Assembly: GCA_002452335.1 (NCBI GenBank)
Contig: DKFJ01000010.1
Span: forward strand, 263,559 to 327,558
From: Deferribacteraceae bacterium UBA6799
GTDB taxonomy: Bacteria; Chrysiogenota; Deferribacteres; Deferribacterales; Geovibrionaceae
DNA length: 64,000 nucleotides
Direction of reading: 5' to 3'
In this document: positions 15,959 through 27,103 of the stretch, one piece after another
Layout: each line of letters begins with the position of its first letter
How positions within the stretch are numbered: position 1 is the first letter of the stretch
Notes under the pieces: generated by a model
What the model saw: the letters and a program-made list of their open reading frames with translations, nothing else
What the model was told of the DNA's origin: nothing
Database searches by the model: none
Program-made: the position numbers and the translations under genes

Positions 15959-16905
15959 CCGCAGACATCCTCTCCGGTCAGGATGGTTGTCCTGTTTCTG
16001 CCCGAAGACTTGCTTATATACATAGCCTTGTCGGATATTCCCACCATGAACTCGACATCTTTATAACAGTGGTGATAGGGTGTCAGACCAGCGCTGAAAG
16101 TGATCTTAAAGCAGTCCTTGTCGCTGTTGAAAACTGTTTCTGACAGTTTTGTCCTGATCCTCTCTATCGCCATGACGGAATGTTCCAGATCTGTCTCGGT
16201 AAAGATGACAGCGAATTCCTCTCCGCCGTATCTGGCGGCGATATCTGTTGTTCTGATGGAATCTTTTATGATAGCGGCGAAGGTTTTCAGAACCTCATCG
16301 CCTTTAAGGTGTCCGTAGTTGTCATTCACTTTCTTGAAAAAATCCAGATCGAAGAGCGCCAGACAGAACATATTGTTGTATCTTTCAGAGCGGATGATCT
16401 CCTCTTTCAGCTTGTCCTTGAAAAATGAGTGATTATAGAGCAGCGTGAGCCCGTCCTTCTTTGCCATCTGCTCCAGAAACTCGTTCTGCTCCAGAACGTT
16501 GGTGGATGCGAACGCCAGTTCGAAGATGGTTGATTCCAGCTCTTCGGATTTTATCTCCAGCTCTCTTTTCATGTCTTTGTGCTGTCTGAGAGTGTTGAAG
16601 CGTATCTCCATCTCGCTTGCCGGGTCACTCTTCAGCATAAATACGAAGTAGTATTTCTGCGAAAGGGTCAACAACAGCGAGTCATGGAACTCGTCAGATA
16701 TGAACAGAAAAAAGTTGTTTGTCTTCAGAAGCTCTTCTATCCTGCCGATATTGTCAGTGCTTAAGAGCTCATAGAGGATTATCTCGTGATTTTTATCAAG
16801 GATATCCTCATAAGAGAGCAGTTCAACTTTTTCAAAAAGACTTTCAACGTGCGTTTTAGTATCTTCTGTTTTTACTCTGGCAAAAATTTCTGCTTTAATC
16901 GGCAT
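15955..16905 (-). CDS. GGDEF-domain diguanylate cyclase
   Basis: The 316-residue protein has an N-terminal region of about 130 residues of unknown sensory type, a short coiled-coil (EIKSEELESTIFELAF) and a C-terminal GGDEF domain. The domain carries DGLTLLYNHSFF, the metal-binding DLDFFKKVNDNYGH and the active-site GGEEF. It should make cyclic di-GMP from two GTP. No RxxD inhibitory site is seen before GGEEF at the usual spacing. The gene overlaps the end of lysS by 11 bases and so is probably co-transcribed with it. Confidence 0.9.
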   Translation of the reverse strand: MPIKAEIFARVKTEDTKTHVESLFEKVELLSYEDILDKNHEIILYELLSTDNIGRIEELLKTNNFFLFISDEFHDSLLLTLSQKYYFVFMLKSDPASEMEIRFNTLRQHKDMKRELEIKSEELESTIFELAFASTNVLEQNEFLEQMAKKDGLTLLYNHSFFKDKLKEEIIRSERYNNMFCLALFDLDFFKKVNDNYGHLKGDEVLKTFAAIIKDSIRTTDIAARYGGEEFAVIFTETDLEHSVMAIERIRTKLSETVFNSDKDCFKITFSAGLTPYHHCYKDVEFMVGISDKAMYISKSSGRNRTTILTGEDVCG

Positions 16906-18364
16906 CCTCTGGCCTCATATGTGGAAATAAAACTACATCTCTGATAGAAGGGCTGTTGGTGAACAGCATCACAAGCCTGTCTATGCCCAGTCCTGCACCG
17001 GCGGTGGGGGGCAGACCATATTCCAGAGCCCGGATATAGTCGGTGTCCATCATGCACGCCTCCTCGTCTCCTGCCTCTTTTGCCGCGACCTGTTTTTCAA
17101 ACCGCTCCTTCTGATCAATGGGATCGTTCAGCTCATTGAATCCGTTTGCCAGCTCAAAACCGCCGACAAACAGTTCAAATCTTTCTGTTGTTTCCGGGTC
17201 GTCCTTTTTCGATTTAGCCAAAGGAGATACCTCTTTGGGGTAATCTATAATAAATGTCGGGTTGATGAGCTTGTGCTCCACCAACTCCTCAAAAATCTCC
17301 ATTATAATCTTACCTTTTCCCCAGTCTTTCATGACATTAATGCCGATCTTTTCGGCAAGGGCGCAGGCTTTTTCTCTGTCTGTCAGTTCTTCGCCTCTGA
17401 CATTGGAGTAGGCTGTGATAGCCTCCTGCATTGTCATTCTGGGCCAGGGACCTTGCATGCTGATGGTGTTTCCGTTGAACTCCACTTCGAGTTTACCATA
17501 GAGTTTTTCAGAAATCTGCTGAAGCATCTCTTCTATCATGTCCATCAGCCCGTGATAATCGTTATACGCATTATACCACTCAATCATGGTAAATTCAGGA
17601 TTATGTCGGGTTGAGAGACCTTCGTTGCGGAAATTTCTGTTTATTTCGAAAATACGCTCGAAACCGCCTATCACCAGACGCTTCAGATACAGCTCCGGAG
17701 CGATACGCAGATAGAGGGGCATGTCGAGAGCATTATGGTGTGTTATGAAAGGTTTAGCAGTTGCGCCGCCGACGATGGGGTGCATCATGGGGGTTTCTAC
17801 TTCAAAGAAATCTCTGTTTATAAAAAATTTTCTGACTTCCTGAACGATAATGCTTCTTTTTCTGAAGGTGTCCTTAACGTCTTCGTTGACGATAAGGTCA
17901 ACGTATCTCTGGCGGTATCTGGTCTCTATGTCTTTCAGTCCGTGCCATTTCTCCGGCAGGTCGCGCAGAGCTTTTGTCAGCAGACGGAAATGTTTGGCGC
18001 ATATGGTGAGCTCGCCTGTTTTCGTTTTAAACAGGAAGCCTTTTATGCCGACTATATCGCCCACGTCTGTCAGGTCGAAAACCTGATAGTCCTCGTCTGT
18101 TATCTCGCCTTTTTTTACATAGACCTGGATCATCCCCGTGCGGTCTTTGATAGTGAGGAAAGCCGCCTTTCCGAATGGGCGCAGAGCCATTATACGTCCT
18201 GCCACATCGAAATAGACATCCTGTGCCGGCAGGTCTTCTTTTTCGGTATCTTTATATTTATCAGTTACCTGATTGATATCGTTCTCTACTTTGTGAAAAT
18301 TGACGAAAGGCTGTTCTGAGAGTTCTTTGATCTTTTGCAGTTTATCGAAACGATGCTGTTCCAT
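16895..18364 (-). CDS. lysS: Lysyl-tRNA synthetase, class II
   Basis: The 489-residue enzyme has an N-terminal OB-fold anticodon-binding domain (about 55-150) and a class II catalytic core: motif 2 with FRNEGLSTRHNPEFTMIEWY and motif 3 with GAGLGIDRLVMLF. The ATG at 18364 follows an AGGAG site. It diverges from mreB. A diguanylate cyclase gene follows in the same unit. Confidence 0.97.
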   Translation of the reverse strand: MEQHRFDKLQKIKELSEQPFVNFHKVENDINQVTDKYKDTEKEDLPAQDVYFDVAGRIMALRPFGKAAFLTIKDRTGMIQVYVKKGEITDEDYQVFDLTDVGDIVGIKGFLFKTKTGELTICAKHFRLLTKALRDLPEKWHGLKDIETRYRQRYVDLIVNEDVKDTFRKRSIIVQEVRKFFINRDFFEVETPMMHPIVGGATAKPFITHHNALDMPLYLRIAPELYLKRLVIGGFERIFEINRNFRNEGLSTRHNPEFTMIEWYNAYNDYHGLMDMIEEMLQQISEKLYGKLEVEFNGNTISMQGPWPRMTMQEAITAYSNVRGEELTDREKACALAEKIGINVMKDWGKGKIIMEIFEELVEHKLINPTFIIDYPKEVSPLAKSKKDDPETTERFELFVGGFELANGFNELNDPIDQKERFEKQVAAKEAGDEEACMMDTDYIRALEYGLPPTAGAGLGIDRLVMLFTNSPSIRDVVLFPHMRPEDAD

Positions 18365-19625
<1,261 letters not shown>

Positions 19626-19646
19626 GGTTAATCGGTTGCGGGGCAA

Positions 19647-20438
19647 ATGAAACTTTGGAAAAAAACACTTATAGCCTTTGTTGTCCTGCTTATCCTTGTA
19701 ATCATTCAGGCGAGAGATCCTGATATCAAGGGTCCTTTCAGAGGCATACTGGGCAACTTTGTAAATCCTTTCGTATATTACACTGAAAAGTCTTTCAGCT
19801 TTTTCAGCGATATCTGGAGCGGGTACATCAATCTGGTGAACGTGCGCCGTGATAACGATAAGCTGAAAGAGACCAACGGTCAGCTCGTTCTGGAGAATTC
19901 GCTTCTCCATGAAAAGGTGAAGGAATACGGTCGTGTTCAGAAACTTCTGAAATTCAGCGAATATTCAAAACTGGACTATGAGACTGCCGCTGTTATAGGC
20001 AGAAACATAAAGGGCTATCTGAAGGTCATCAAAATAGACAAAGGCTCCAAAGACGGCATAAAAAGACAGGATCCTGTCATCAGCTATAATGGTCTGGTGG
20101 GTATGGTAAGGGATGTTTACTCGCACTCAGCAGATGTTGAGGTGGTGCTCAGCCCTGCCAGCAACGTTTCCGTGATGAACAGCAGAACCAGAACCGTGGG
20201 CATCGTTCACGGGGACGGACACGGAAAAATGACCGTCGATTTCTATGACAGGCTGGACGACGTGAAAAAGGGCGACACCATGGTCACTTCAGGTCTGGGC
20301 GGAGTATATCCCAAAGGTCTGGTGGTCGGACAGGTGGAGAGCGTCACCACAGCGGAAACAGGTCTGTTCAAGACCATGACGCTGAAATCGAAAGTAAAAT
20401 TCTATAAGCTAGAGAATGTACTGGTTATCAGCCAATGA
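19647..20438 (+). CDS. mreC: Rod-shape-determining protein MreC
   Basis: The 263-residue periplasmic protein has an N-terminal membrane anchor (about 7-22), a coiled-coil (about 58-95) and two beta-barrel domains. KGLVVGQVESV near the C-terminus fits the family. MreC activates the PBP2-RodA elongation complex. It overlaps mreD by 4 bases. Confidence 0.94.
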   Translation: MKLWKKTLIAFVVLLILVIIQARDPDIKGPFRGILGNFVNPFVYYTEKSFSFFSDIWSGYINLVNVRRDNDKLKETNGQLVLENSLLHEKVKEYGRVQKLLKFSEYSKLDYETAAVIGRNIKGYLKVIKIDKGSKDGIKRQDPVISYNGLVGMVRDVYSHSADVEVVLSPASNVSVMNSRTRTVGIVHGDGHGKMTVDFYDRLDDVKKGDTMVTSGLGGVYPKGLVVGQVESVTTAETGLFKTMTLKSKVKFYKLENVLVISQ

Positions 20439-20908
20439 GAAGGAAACTCGACAAGATATATTTCATAGTTATCATCGCTCTGGTTCTGAGCCATGTGGTC
20501 ACTATGGTCTTTCCTCCTTTCATGGGCAACTTCGATCTGCTGCTTATAATATATTTTCTGATATACGAAACCATAGATGAGGATAACTACATAGGGCTGT
20601 CGCTGATATTCGGCATATTTGCCGACTATTACAGAGGCGGTTTTTTCGGTCCGGCGGTTATGGTTTTTCTCCTGTTCTCTTTTTCCAGATTCAAGGCGGA
20701 TCTGGTTGTCGATATGACCAAGTTTAACTCGAAGGTCATGCTGTTCGCTCTGATGTCTTTGATATACTGCTCTTTCAACCTTTTTCTGAGCGGATTTGGC
20801 AGAGACTCTCTGGCTGTGATAGCCGTTTTCCGCACTGTGCTCAATGTCGGGGCGGCGGTTTCAATTATTAGATTCATAGGGTATATCCGTGCTGCTAAGA
20901 ACGCTTAA
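20435..20908 (+). CDS. mreD: Rod-shape-determining protein MreD
   Basis: A 157-residue integral membrane protein with about five transmembrane helices and sequence typical of MreD (GLSLIFGIFADYYRGGFFG). It overlaps mreC by 4 bases and mrdA by 20 bases, so the operon order supports the identity of this poorly conserved protein. Confidence 0.88.
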   Translation: MRRKLDKIYFIVIIALVLSHVVTMVFPPFMGNFDLLLIIYFLIYETIDEDNYIGLSLIFGIFADYYRGGFFGPAVMVFLLFSFSRFKADLVVDMTKFNSKVMLFALMSLIYCSFNLFLSGFGRDSLAVIAVFRTVLNVGAAVSIIRFIGYIRAAKNA

Positions 20909-22730
20909 GGACGATGTCCTCGAATATTTTAAAAAGAGGGCGATGCTGGGTTACATACTTTTTGCCGTCTTCTTCTCTTTTCTGGCGCTCAGACTTTTCT
21001 GGATGCAGATAATCAGCTATGACAAATTCAAAACCCTGTCGGAAAACAACCGTATCCGTATAGTCCGTATTAAAGCGGACAGGGGATTTATCAAAGATAT
21101 AAAGGGACGTCTGATAGTAAAGAACTCGCCCAGCTATGAGCTGAAGATAGTGAAAGAGGACGTTCAGGATCTGGACGCCATACTGGACAAGCTGGAAAAG
21201 ATACTGCCTATAGATAAATCATACGCTAAAAAGCAGGTAGAGAAATCTTATCTCTATGAGCCAGCCATTATACTTAGGGGGCTTACTTTCAAACAGGTGG
21301 CGGAGATCATGGAACATTCCGATGACTACGCCGGTGTTGAGATAGGTCTGGAAGCAGTCAGAAGCTATATGGAGAGCAGCGCGTTCAGCCATGTTCTGGG
21401 ATATATGTCCGAAGTGAACGAACAGGAACTGAAAGACACCGACTATTACCGCTCCGGCGATATGATAGGTAAGACAGGTATAGAAAAAGTGTATGAAGAA
21501 CAGCTCAGAGGCGTGGACGGCGCCCGTCAGGTGGAGGTGGACTCATACGGCAGACCCATAGATATATTATCCGAAAAACCGAGCACCCCGGGCGAGAATA
21601 TAACCCTGACAATAGACTATGACATCCAGACGTTCCTGCACAGACTGATGCAGAACAAGAAGGGCGCTGTGGCCGTTCTAGATATTGACAATTTTGATGT
21701 TCTGGCGCTGTATTCAGCACCCACATACGATCTGATGTCCTTCACGCCTTTCGCTACATCGCAGGAGAGGCTGTCTATTATAAAAGATCCTAACAAGCCT
21801 CTGCTGAACCGTGTGATAGAGGGGAAATATCCCCCAGGATCAGTTTATAAAGTATTGATGGCTGTGGCAGGACTGATGGAGCACAAGATCAACCCGAACT
21901 CTACTTTCACCTGTTCAGGTGAGATGCAGTACGGTAACTTTAAATATAAATGCTGGAAAAAAGAGGGTCACGGCACCCTGAATCTGGTGAGCGCCATAGA
22001 GCAGTCATGCGACGTTTATTTTTACAACCTCGGTCTGCTTCTGGGTATCGATCCTATATACGACTACTCCAGCAGGCTGTCTCTGGGTAAAAAGACAGGC
22101 ATAGCGCTGCCGAATGAAAAGTCCGGTTTCTTCCCCAGCAGACAGTGGAAGAGAGAGGTCCGGCACGAGGCGTGGTATCCCGGAGAGACCATCATCACAT
22201 CCATCGGTCAGGGATATATCGCGACCACTCCCATGCAGATCGCCGTTATGCTGGGCGGGATATTCAACGGCGGAAACGTATATCAGCCGAACCTGATAAG
22301 ATATTTCGAAGATACCGTTAACGGGACAGTGATAGAGCCCAACAGGGTTCTGGTGAATAAAGTGCATATCGACAAATGGGCGGCGGATGTTGCTCTGGAA
22401 GGTATGCGCAGAGTTGTGGAAGGAGACAGAGCCACCGGATACAGAGCAAAAGTGCCGGGCGTCCATATCGGCGGAAAGACCGGAACCGCTCAGGTGGTGA
22501 GTCTGAAACGCACAGAGGACATGGACGAGGACGACATCCCGGAACACTACAGGGATCACTCCTGGTTTGCCGCTGTCTTTCCTGTGGAAAAACCGAAATA
22601 TGTCGCCGTGGCTATGATAGAGCACGGCGGAGCCGGCAGTAAGGGTTCAGCGCCCATTGTCGGAGCATTAGTAAATAAAATGGCGGATCTTGGTTATGTT
22701 AGGCGTGAAACTGGACAGGAAACACATTGA
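20889..22730 (+). CDS. mrdA: Penicillin-binding protein 2 (elongation transpeptidase)
   Basis: The 613-residue protein has a transmembrane anchor at about 20-41, a dimerisation domain with the PBP2 motif RGFIKD, and a transpeptidase domain. The active-site Ser is S318 of SVYK, SCD is at about 372-374, and KTGTAQ lies in the C-terminal part. The start is a GTG inside mreD. It cross-links lateral peptidoglycan together with RodA. It overlaps rodA by 35 bases. Confidence 0.95.
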   Translation: MLLRTLKDDVLEYFKKRAMLGYILFAVFFSFLALRLFWMQIISYDKFKTLSENNRIRIVRIKADRGFIKDIKGRLIVKNSPSYELKIVKEDVQDLDAILDKLEKILPIDKSYAKKQVEKSYLYEPAIILRGLTFKQVAEIMEHSDDYAGVEIGLEAVRSYMESSAFSHVLGYMSEVNEQELKDTDYYRSGDMIGKTGIEKVYEEQLRGVDGARQVEVDSYGRPIDILSEKPSTPGENITLTIDYDIQTFLHRLMQNKKGAVAVLDIDNFDVLALYSAPTYDLMSFTPFATSQERLSIIKDPNKPLLNRVIEGKYPPGSVYKVLMAVAGLMEHKINPNSTFTCSGEMQYGNFKYKCWKKEGHGTLNLVSAIEQSCDVYFYNLGLLLGIDPIYDYSSRLSLGKKTGIALPNEKSGFFPSRQWKREVRHEAWYPGETIITSIGQGYIATTPMQIAVMLGGIFNGGNVYQPNLIRYFEDTVNGTVIEPNRVLVNKVHIDKWAADVALEGMRRVVEGDRATGYRAKVPGVHIGGKTGTAQVVSLKRTEDMDEDDIPEHYRDHSWFAAVFPVEKPKYVAVAMIEHGGAGSKGSAPIVGALVNKMADLGYVRRETGQETH

Positions 22731-23817
22731 GAATTTTGATGTTTTCCTTTTAGTGATCATATTTCTGATCACGACCATCGGTGTTTTGGCTATATACAGC
22801 GCGGGCTTTGATCCTGTGGATGGTAAGGTGCGCACATTTTATCTCAAGCAGATCTATTTTCTGCTGATGGGCTATTTTCTTTATATGGCGTTCAGTATCA
22901 TTGGTTATAAAAAACTTGTAAAATATTCTTATATATTATTTATTCTGGGGATAGCCGTTTTGTTCGCTGTTCTGATAATGGGACATGTGGGCAAGGGAGC
23001 GACCAGATGGATATCTCTGGGCGGGCTGAAGATACAGCCGTCAGAGTTTTTTAAATTCGTGTGGGTCATCATGCTTGCCAGGCTTTTTCTGGATTTCAGC
23101 ATGAGTAAATTCGGAATGCTGGATCTGATGAAAAAGATATTGTGGGTCATTCCGCCCTTTCTTCTGGTGTTTTTGCAGCCTGACCTTGGTACGGCGGGAA
23201 CTTTCCTCGCTGTGTGGGGTATCGTGGTTATTTTTCTGGGGATAAAGAGGGTTACCTTTATAATAATTATCACCAGTCTGTTCTTCGCCGCGCCGATACT
23301 CTGGACGCATATGAAGCCCTATCAGAAGCAGAGGGTTGTTACTTTTCTTAACCCGGAGGCGGATCCCTTCGGTTCCGGATACCACGTTATCCAGTCCAAG
23401 ATAGCCATAGGTTCCGGCGGTCTTATGGGCAAGGGTTTTATGAAGGGAACTCAGTCCCACCTGAAATTCATTCCGGAGAGACACACCGACTTCATCTTCG
23501 CCGTTATAGCGGAGGAGTTCGGTTTTGTGGGCGGTTCTACTGTTGTTGTGCTGTTTCTGCTGCTGGTCACGCGGATCATATATATAGGAGTAAACTCGAA
23601 GGAGGCGGCGGGTAAGCTGGTCTGTATTGCCTCCGGCGGTTTCTTCTTTTTTCAGTTTTTCGTAAACCTGTCCATGACGGTGGGGATGATGCCCGTAGTG
23701 GGGATACCCATGCCTATGGTCAGCTACGGCGGTTCATCCCTGATCACCTTCATGTCCATTCTGGGACTGGTGAACAGTGTGGCAATGCGCAGATTCGACA
23801 GCCCCAGTGAGGTATAA
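22696..23817 (+). CDS. rodA: Rod-shape SEDS peptidoglycan polymerase RodA
   Basis: The SEDS-family membrane glycosyltransferase has about ten helices and 373 residues from ATG 22696. An in-frame TTG lies 6 bases upstream. The catalytic Asp region FLQPDLGTAG and the C-terminal PMVSYGGSSLI motif are present. It polymerises lipid II glycans and works with PBP2, whose gene it overlaps. Confidence 0.95.
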   Translation: MLGVKLDRKHIENFDVFLLVIIFLITTIGVLAIYSAGFDPVDGKVRTFYLKQIYFLLMGYFLYMAFSIIGYKKLVKYSYILFILGIAVLFAVLIMGHVGKGATRWISLGGLKIQPSEFFKFVWVIMLARLFLDFSMSKFGMLDLMKKILWVIPPFLLVFLQPDLGTAGTFLAVWGIVVIFLGIKRVTFIIIITSLFFAAPILWTHMKPYQKQRVVTFLNPEADPFGSGYHVIQSKIAIGSGGLMGKGFMKGTQSHLKFIPERHTDFIFAVIAEEFGFVGGSTVVVLFLLLVTRIIYIGVNSKEAAGKLVCIASGGFFFFQFFVNLSMTVGMMPVVGIPMPMVSYGGSSLITFMSILGLVNSVAMRRFDSPSEV

Positions 23818-26222
23818 TGAAAGATTTTAAAAAGCTTCTTCAGGTCTCCAGACCTGCCAGATACATCAACGGAGAGATAAACTCCATACACAAAGATCAC
23901 AACGGCAGAACCACATTCTGCCTTATTTTCCCGGATGTTTATGAGGTAGGCATAAGCCACATCGGCTACAAAATGCTTTATGAGCGTCTGAACCTCAGAG
24001 ACGAGATTGTCTGCGAAAGGTTTTTCATGCCTTGGCCGGACGCCATATCCGCATACGGACACGAAATGTTTGTCAGTCTCGAATCTTCCACTGACCTGAA
24101 AGAATTCGATGTGCTGGGGTTCAGCTTTCAGTATGAGCTGGCATACTCCAATATGCTTAAGATCTTAATAGAGTCCGGGCTCGAGATCCGCACGGTGAAC
24201 AGGACCGAATCAGACCCGCTGGTGATCGCCGGCGGACCCTGCGTCTGCAACCCCATGCCCATAGCCGATTTTGTGGATGTGTTTTTTATAGGCGAATCGG
24301 AGGTTACCCTTCCGGAAGCCATGAGCAGAGTTCATGAGATGAAGAGAGACGGCAGAACCAAGGCGGAGATAATTAGCTGGCTGAACAGTCTGCCGTATAC
24401 CTATGTTCCCTCAGTGGATGATAAAAAAAACGTTAAGCGCTCGATACATACAGGTTTTTCAGACGATTACACCATAAGGGATCTGATAGTGCCGTCCATT
24501 CCTGCCGTTCAGGACAGGGTGGCGGTGGAGATATCCAGAGGATGTACCAGAGGATGCAGGTTCTGTCAGGCGGGGATGATATACCGCCCCAACCGTGAGA
24601 GGAGCGTGGACAACATCGCCTGCGATGCCATGTATCAGCTGGAGAAGACAGGCTATCTGGAGGCGTCCATGCTGTCGCTCTCCGCATCAGACTACAGCCG
24701 GCTGGAAGAGCTGCTGGTGACCATGGTGCGGCTGACACAGGACAGGAGCGTGTCTCTGGCTCTGCCGTCCATCAGGGCGGACAGGATTCAGGAATACATC
24801 TTCCGTGAGCTGTCCAAGGTGCGCAAGGCGGGGTTCACCATAGCCCCTGAGGCTGGTTCTCAGCGTATGCGTGACGCCATCAACAAGGGACTGACCGAGG
24901 AAGCGATACTGGAAGCTGTGCATAAGGCTTCTGACGCTGGATGGAACGGCGCTAAGCTGTATTTCATGATAGGGCTTCCCGGCGAAACGATGGAAGACGT
25001 GCTGGAGATAGCCGAGCTTTCCAGAAAGGCGAAATATCTGCGCAAGGGCAGGTTCAGCATAAAGGTATCCGTGTCCAACTTCGTGCCTAAGGCGCACACG
25101 CCCTATCAGTGGTGCGGACAGAACAGCGGAGACGAATTCTATGAAAAGAGAAAACAGCTGAAGGAGCTGTTTATAAAGTATAAAATACCCCATGCTTTCC
25201 ACGGAATAAAGACCAGCGTTCTGGAAGGCGCTATGTCCAGAGGGTCCAGAGAGCTGGGAGATGTTATCGAAGAGGCGGTTAAGAGAGGAGCTATGTTCGA
25301 CGCCTGGACGGAGCATTTCAATTTCTCCATATGGGAGCAGGCATTTGAAAAATTCGGATATCAGGTTTCTGATTTTGCCGAAAAGAGTTTTGGGCTGGAT
25401 GAAACACTGCCGTGGGAACATATAGATTCCGGTGTGGATATCGGCTATCTGAAAAGAGAGTATGAAAAATCAGAACGCTTCGAGTTCACCCCCGACTGCA
25501 CGGAAGGGGACTGCACAGGGTGCGGCGTCTGCGATTTTAAAGATATAAAGAACACCTTCTCCGCCAAGTCTGAGATGGCTCTGCCAGAGGCTGCGGAAAA
25601 CAAACCTGAACCGGAATATCACAGATACGCCGCCGTTTTTTCTAAAATGAACAGGCTGTCTCTGCTGTCCGCCATAGAGACCCAGAGATTTTTTATGCAT
25701 GTGCTTACCATAGCCGATACAGGGCTTAAATTTACATACGGGTTCAACCCTCAGCCCAAGTTGAGCTATGTTCAGGCGGCATCCACCGGGCTTCAGGGAG
25801 AGAACGAGGTGCTTGTTTTCGAGTGCGCTAAGATAAACGATCTCGACGTGATGAAAGATAAGCTGAACGGCATACTTCCGCAGGAAGTAAGAATCAGACA
25901 TATATCGCCTCTGGAGACAAATCCGAAGCATTTCGATGTATACGTCAGATTCGGTCTTTCTGACGAACTTCACAGAATATTCAGAGAAAAATATGACAAG
26001 GATGAGGCAAAATACGAAAAACTGAACAAGAAAGGACTGCCGAAGGTGATGGACGCCAAAGACTTTACCGCCCATATAGGTGAGCGGGATATAGTTTTTA
26101 AAACGGAGACCACGGGCAACTTCAACTGTTTCGAGTTTTTTGAGAGTCTGGGCTATGAACGCTGGCAGGTGGATATCATCAGAAAGAACGTCTATCTGGT
26201 GCCCAGAGAGGAAGCGCTGTGA
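23817..26222 (+). CDS. B12-binding-like radical SAM protein fused to DUF2344
   Basis: The 801-residue protein combines three parts: an N-terminal B12-binding-like region (about 1-195), a radical SAM domain with the cluster motif CTRGCRFC near 241 (RGCTRGCRFCQAGMIYRP), and a C-terminal DUF2344 domain (about 595-800). A four-Cys stretch CTEGDCTGCGVC lies between the last two. The architecture matches the TIGR03960/TIGR03936 fusion, whose substrate is not established. It starts on the last base of the rodA stop and overlaps the next gene by 4 bases, so it is tied to the rod-shape operon. Confidence 0.93.
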   Translation: MKDFKKLLQVSRPARYINGEINSIHKDHNGRTTFCLIFPDVYEVGISHIGYKMLYERLNLRDEIVCERFFMPWPDAISAYGHEMFVSLESSTDLKEFDVLGFSFQYELAYSNMLKILIESGLEIRTVNRTESDPLVIAGGPCVCNPMPIADFVDVFFIGESEVTLPEAMSRVHEMKRDGRTKAEIISWLNSLPYTYVPSVDDKKNVKRSIHTGFSDDYTIRDLIVPSIPAVQDRVAVEISRGCTRGCRFCQAGMIYRPNRERSVDNIACDAMYQLEKTGYLEASMLSLSASDYSRLEELLVTMVRLTQDRSVSLALPSIRADRIQEYIFRELSKVRKAGFTIAPEAGSQRMRDAINKGLTEEAILEAVHKASDAGWNGAKLYFMIGLPGETMEDVLEIAELSRKAKYLRKGRFSIKVSVSNFVPKAHTPYQWCGQNSGDEFYEKRKQLKELFIKYKIPHAFHGIKTSVLEGAMSRGSRELGDVIEEAVKRGAMFDAWTEHFNFSIWEQAFEKFGYQVSDFAEKSFGLDETLPWEHIDSGVDIGYLKREYEKSERFEFTPDCTEGDCTGCGVCDFKDIKNTFSAKSEMALPEAAENKPEPEYHRYAAVFSKMNRLSLLSAIETQRFFMHVLTIADTGLKFTYGFNPQPKLSYVQAASTGLQGENEVLVFECAKINDLDVMKDKLNGILPQEVRIRHISPLETNPKHFDVYVRFGLSDELHRIFREKYDKDEAKYEKLNKKGLPKVMDAKDFTAHIGERDIVFKTETTGNFNCFEFFESLGYERWQVDIIRKNVYLVPREEAL

Positions 26223-27007
26223 GAGAGCTGGACGAATATAAATCTTTTCTGGAAGATATATATAAAGAATACAACAACAGAGAATGGATACACACAGACC
26301 CCATAATGTTTCCCCACGGATATGAGGGGAACAAGGAGTTCATGGCCATTACGGCCGCCGTTTTCGCCTATGGCAACGTAAAGGCCATACAGGGGTTCAT
26401 CCGTTCTTTTCTGGATTATTATGGAACAGACCCGCATCATCTGAAAAAAGAGGGCGGAGGACTGTATTACCGCTTTCAGAAGAAGCCGGATATAGAGTTC
26501 TACGCTGATATGATGACACGGATCTATGGTGATTTCGGTTCCATAGAGAATATTTTTGCCGAAAGAGAGACGCTGGAGGAGGGGATCCTTCACTTCGATT
26601 CTGTTATAAAAACATATTCGCAGAAGGCGGACACGGGGCTTCATTTTCTGTTTCCCAATCCTGTCACATCCGGTTCCAAGAGGCTCAGGATGTTTCTGAG
26701 ATGGATGATAAGAAAGGATGATGTTGATTTCGGACTGTGGACAAAATTCCAGCCGAAAGAGCTGATGATGCCTATTGATACGCACATTCTGCGGTTCGCT
26801 CATAATAACGGGATAATCTCGTCAACAGGTGCCACAAGAAAAAATCTGGAAACGGTCAGCGGTTTTTTCAGAAGCCTGAACCCGGAAGACCCTGCTAAAT
26901 ATGACTTTGCTCTCACACGTCTGGGAATAGCGAACGGATGCAAGTATATGTCATGTTCGGCCTGCACTGTCTGCCGCAGGTGCGGGACCTGTATATTTAT
27001 AGGATAA
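26219..27007 (+). CDS. DUF2400 / TIGR02757 family protein
   Basis: The 262-residue protein has a helix-hairpin-helix-like body and a C-terminal cysteine cluster (CKYMSCSACTVCRRCGTC) that looks like an Fe-S or zinc site. It matches the TIGR02757/DUF2400 family of unknown function, which distantly resembles DNA glycosylase folds. The GTG start overlaps the radical SAM gene by 4 bases. It ends the long unit that begins at mreB. Confidence 0.87.
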   Translation: MRELDEYKSFLEDIYKEYNNREWIHTDPIMFPHGYEGNKEFMAITAAVFAYGNVKAIQGFIRSFLDYYGTDPHHLKKEGGGLYYRFQKKPDIEFYADMMTRIYGDFGSIENIFAERETLEEGILHFDSVIKTYSQKADTGLHFLFPNPVTSGSKRLRMFLRWMIRKDDVDFGLWTKFQPKELMMPIDTHILRFAHNNGIISSTGATRKNLETVSGFFRSLNPEDPAKYDFALTRLGIANGCKYMSCSACTVCRRCGTCIFIG

Positions 27008-27046
27008 ATCATATATATACATATTAATAAAAAACGGCTATAGAGA

Positions 27047-27077
27047 TTGACAATCAGAGAAAAATGTATAGTATAAA
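27047..27077 (+). promoter_or_regulatory. Predicted sigma70-type promoter of trxA
   Basis: A perfect TTGACA (27047-27052) is followed by TATAGT (27067) and TATAAA (27072). The spacing is 14 or 19 bases, so the exact -10 is uncertain. Confidence 0.45.
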
Positions 27078-27103
27078 AGATGAAAGTATTTAGGAGGATT
27101 GCT

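Noticed and set aside
27080..27103. Longer trxA start at 27080
   Set aside because: The AGGAGG site lies between this start and ATG 27104, so the later start is the translated one.
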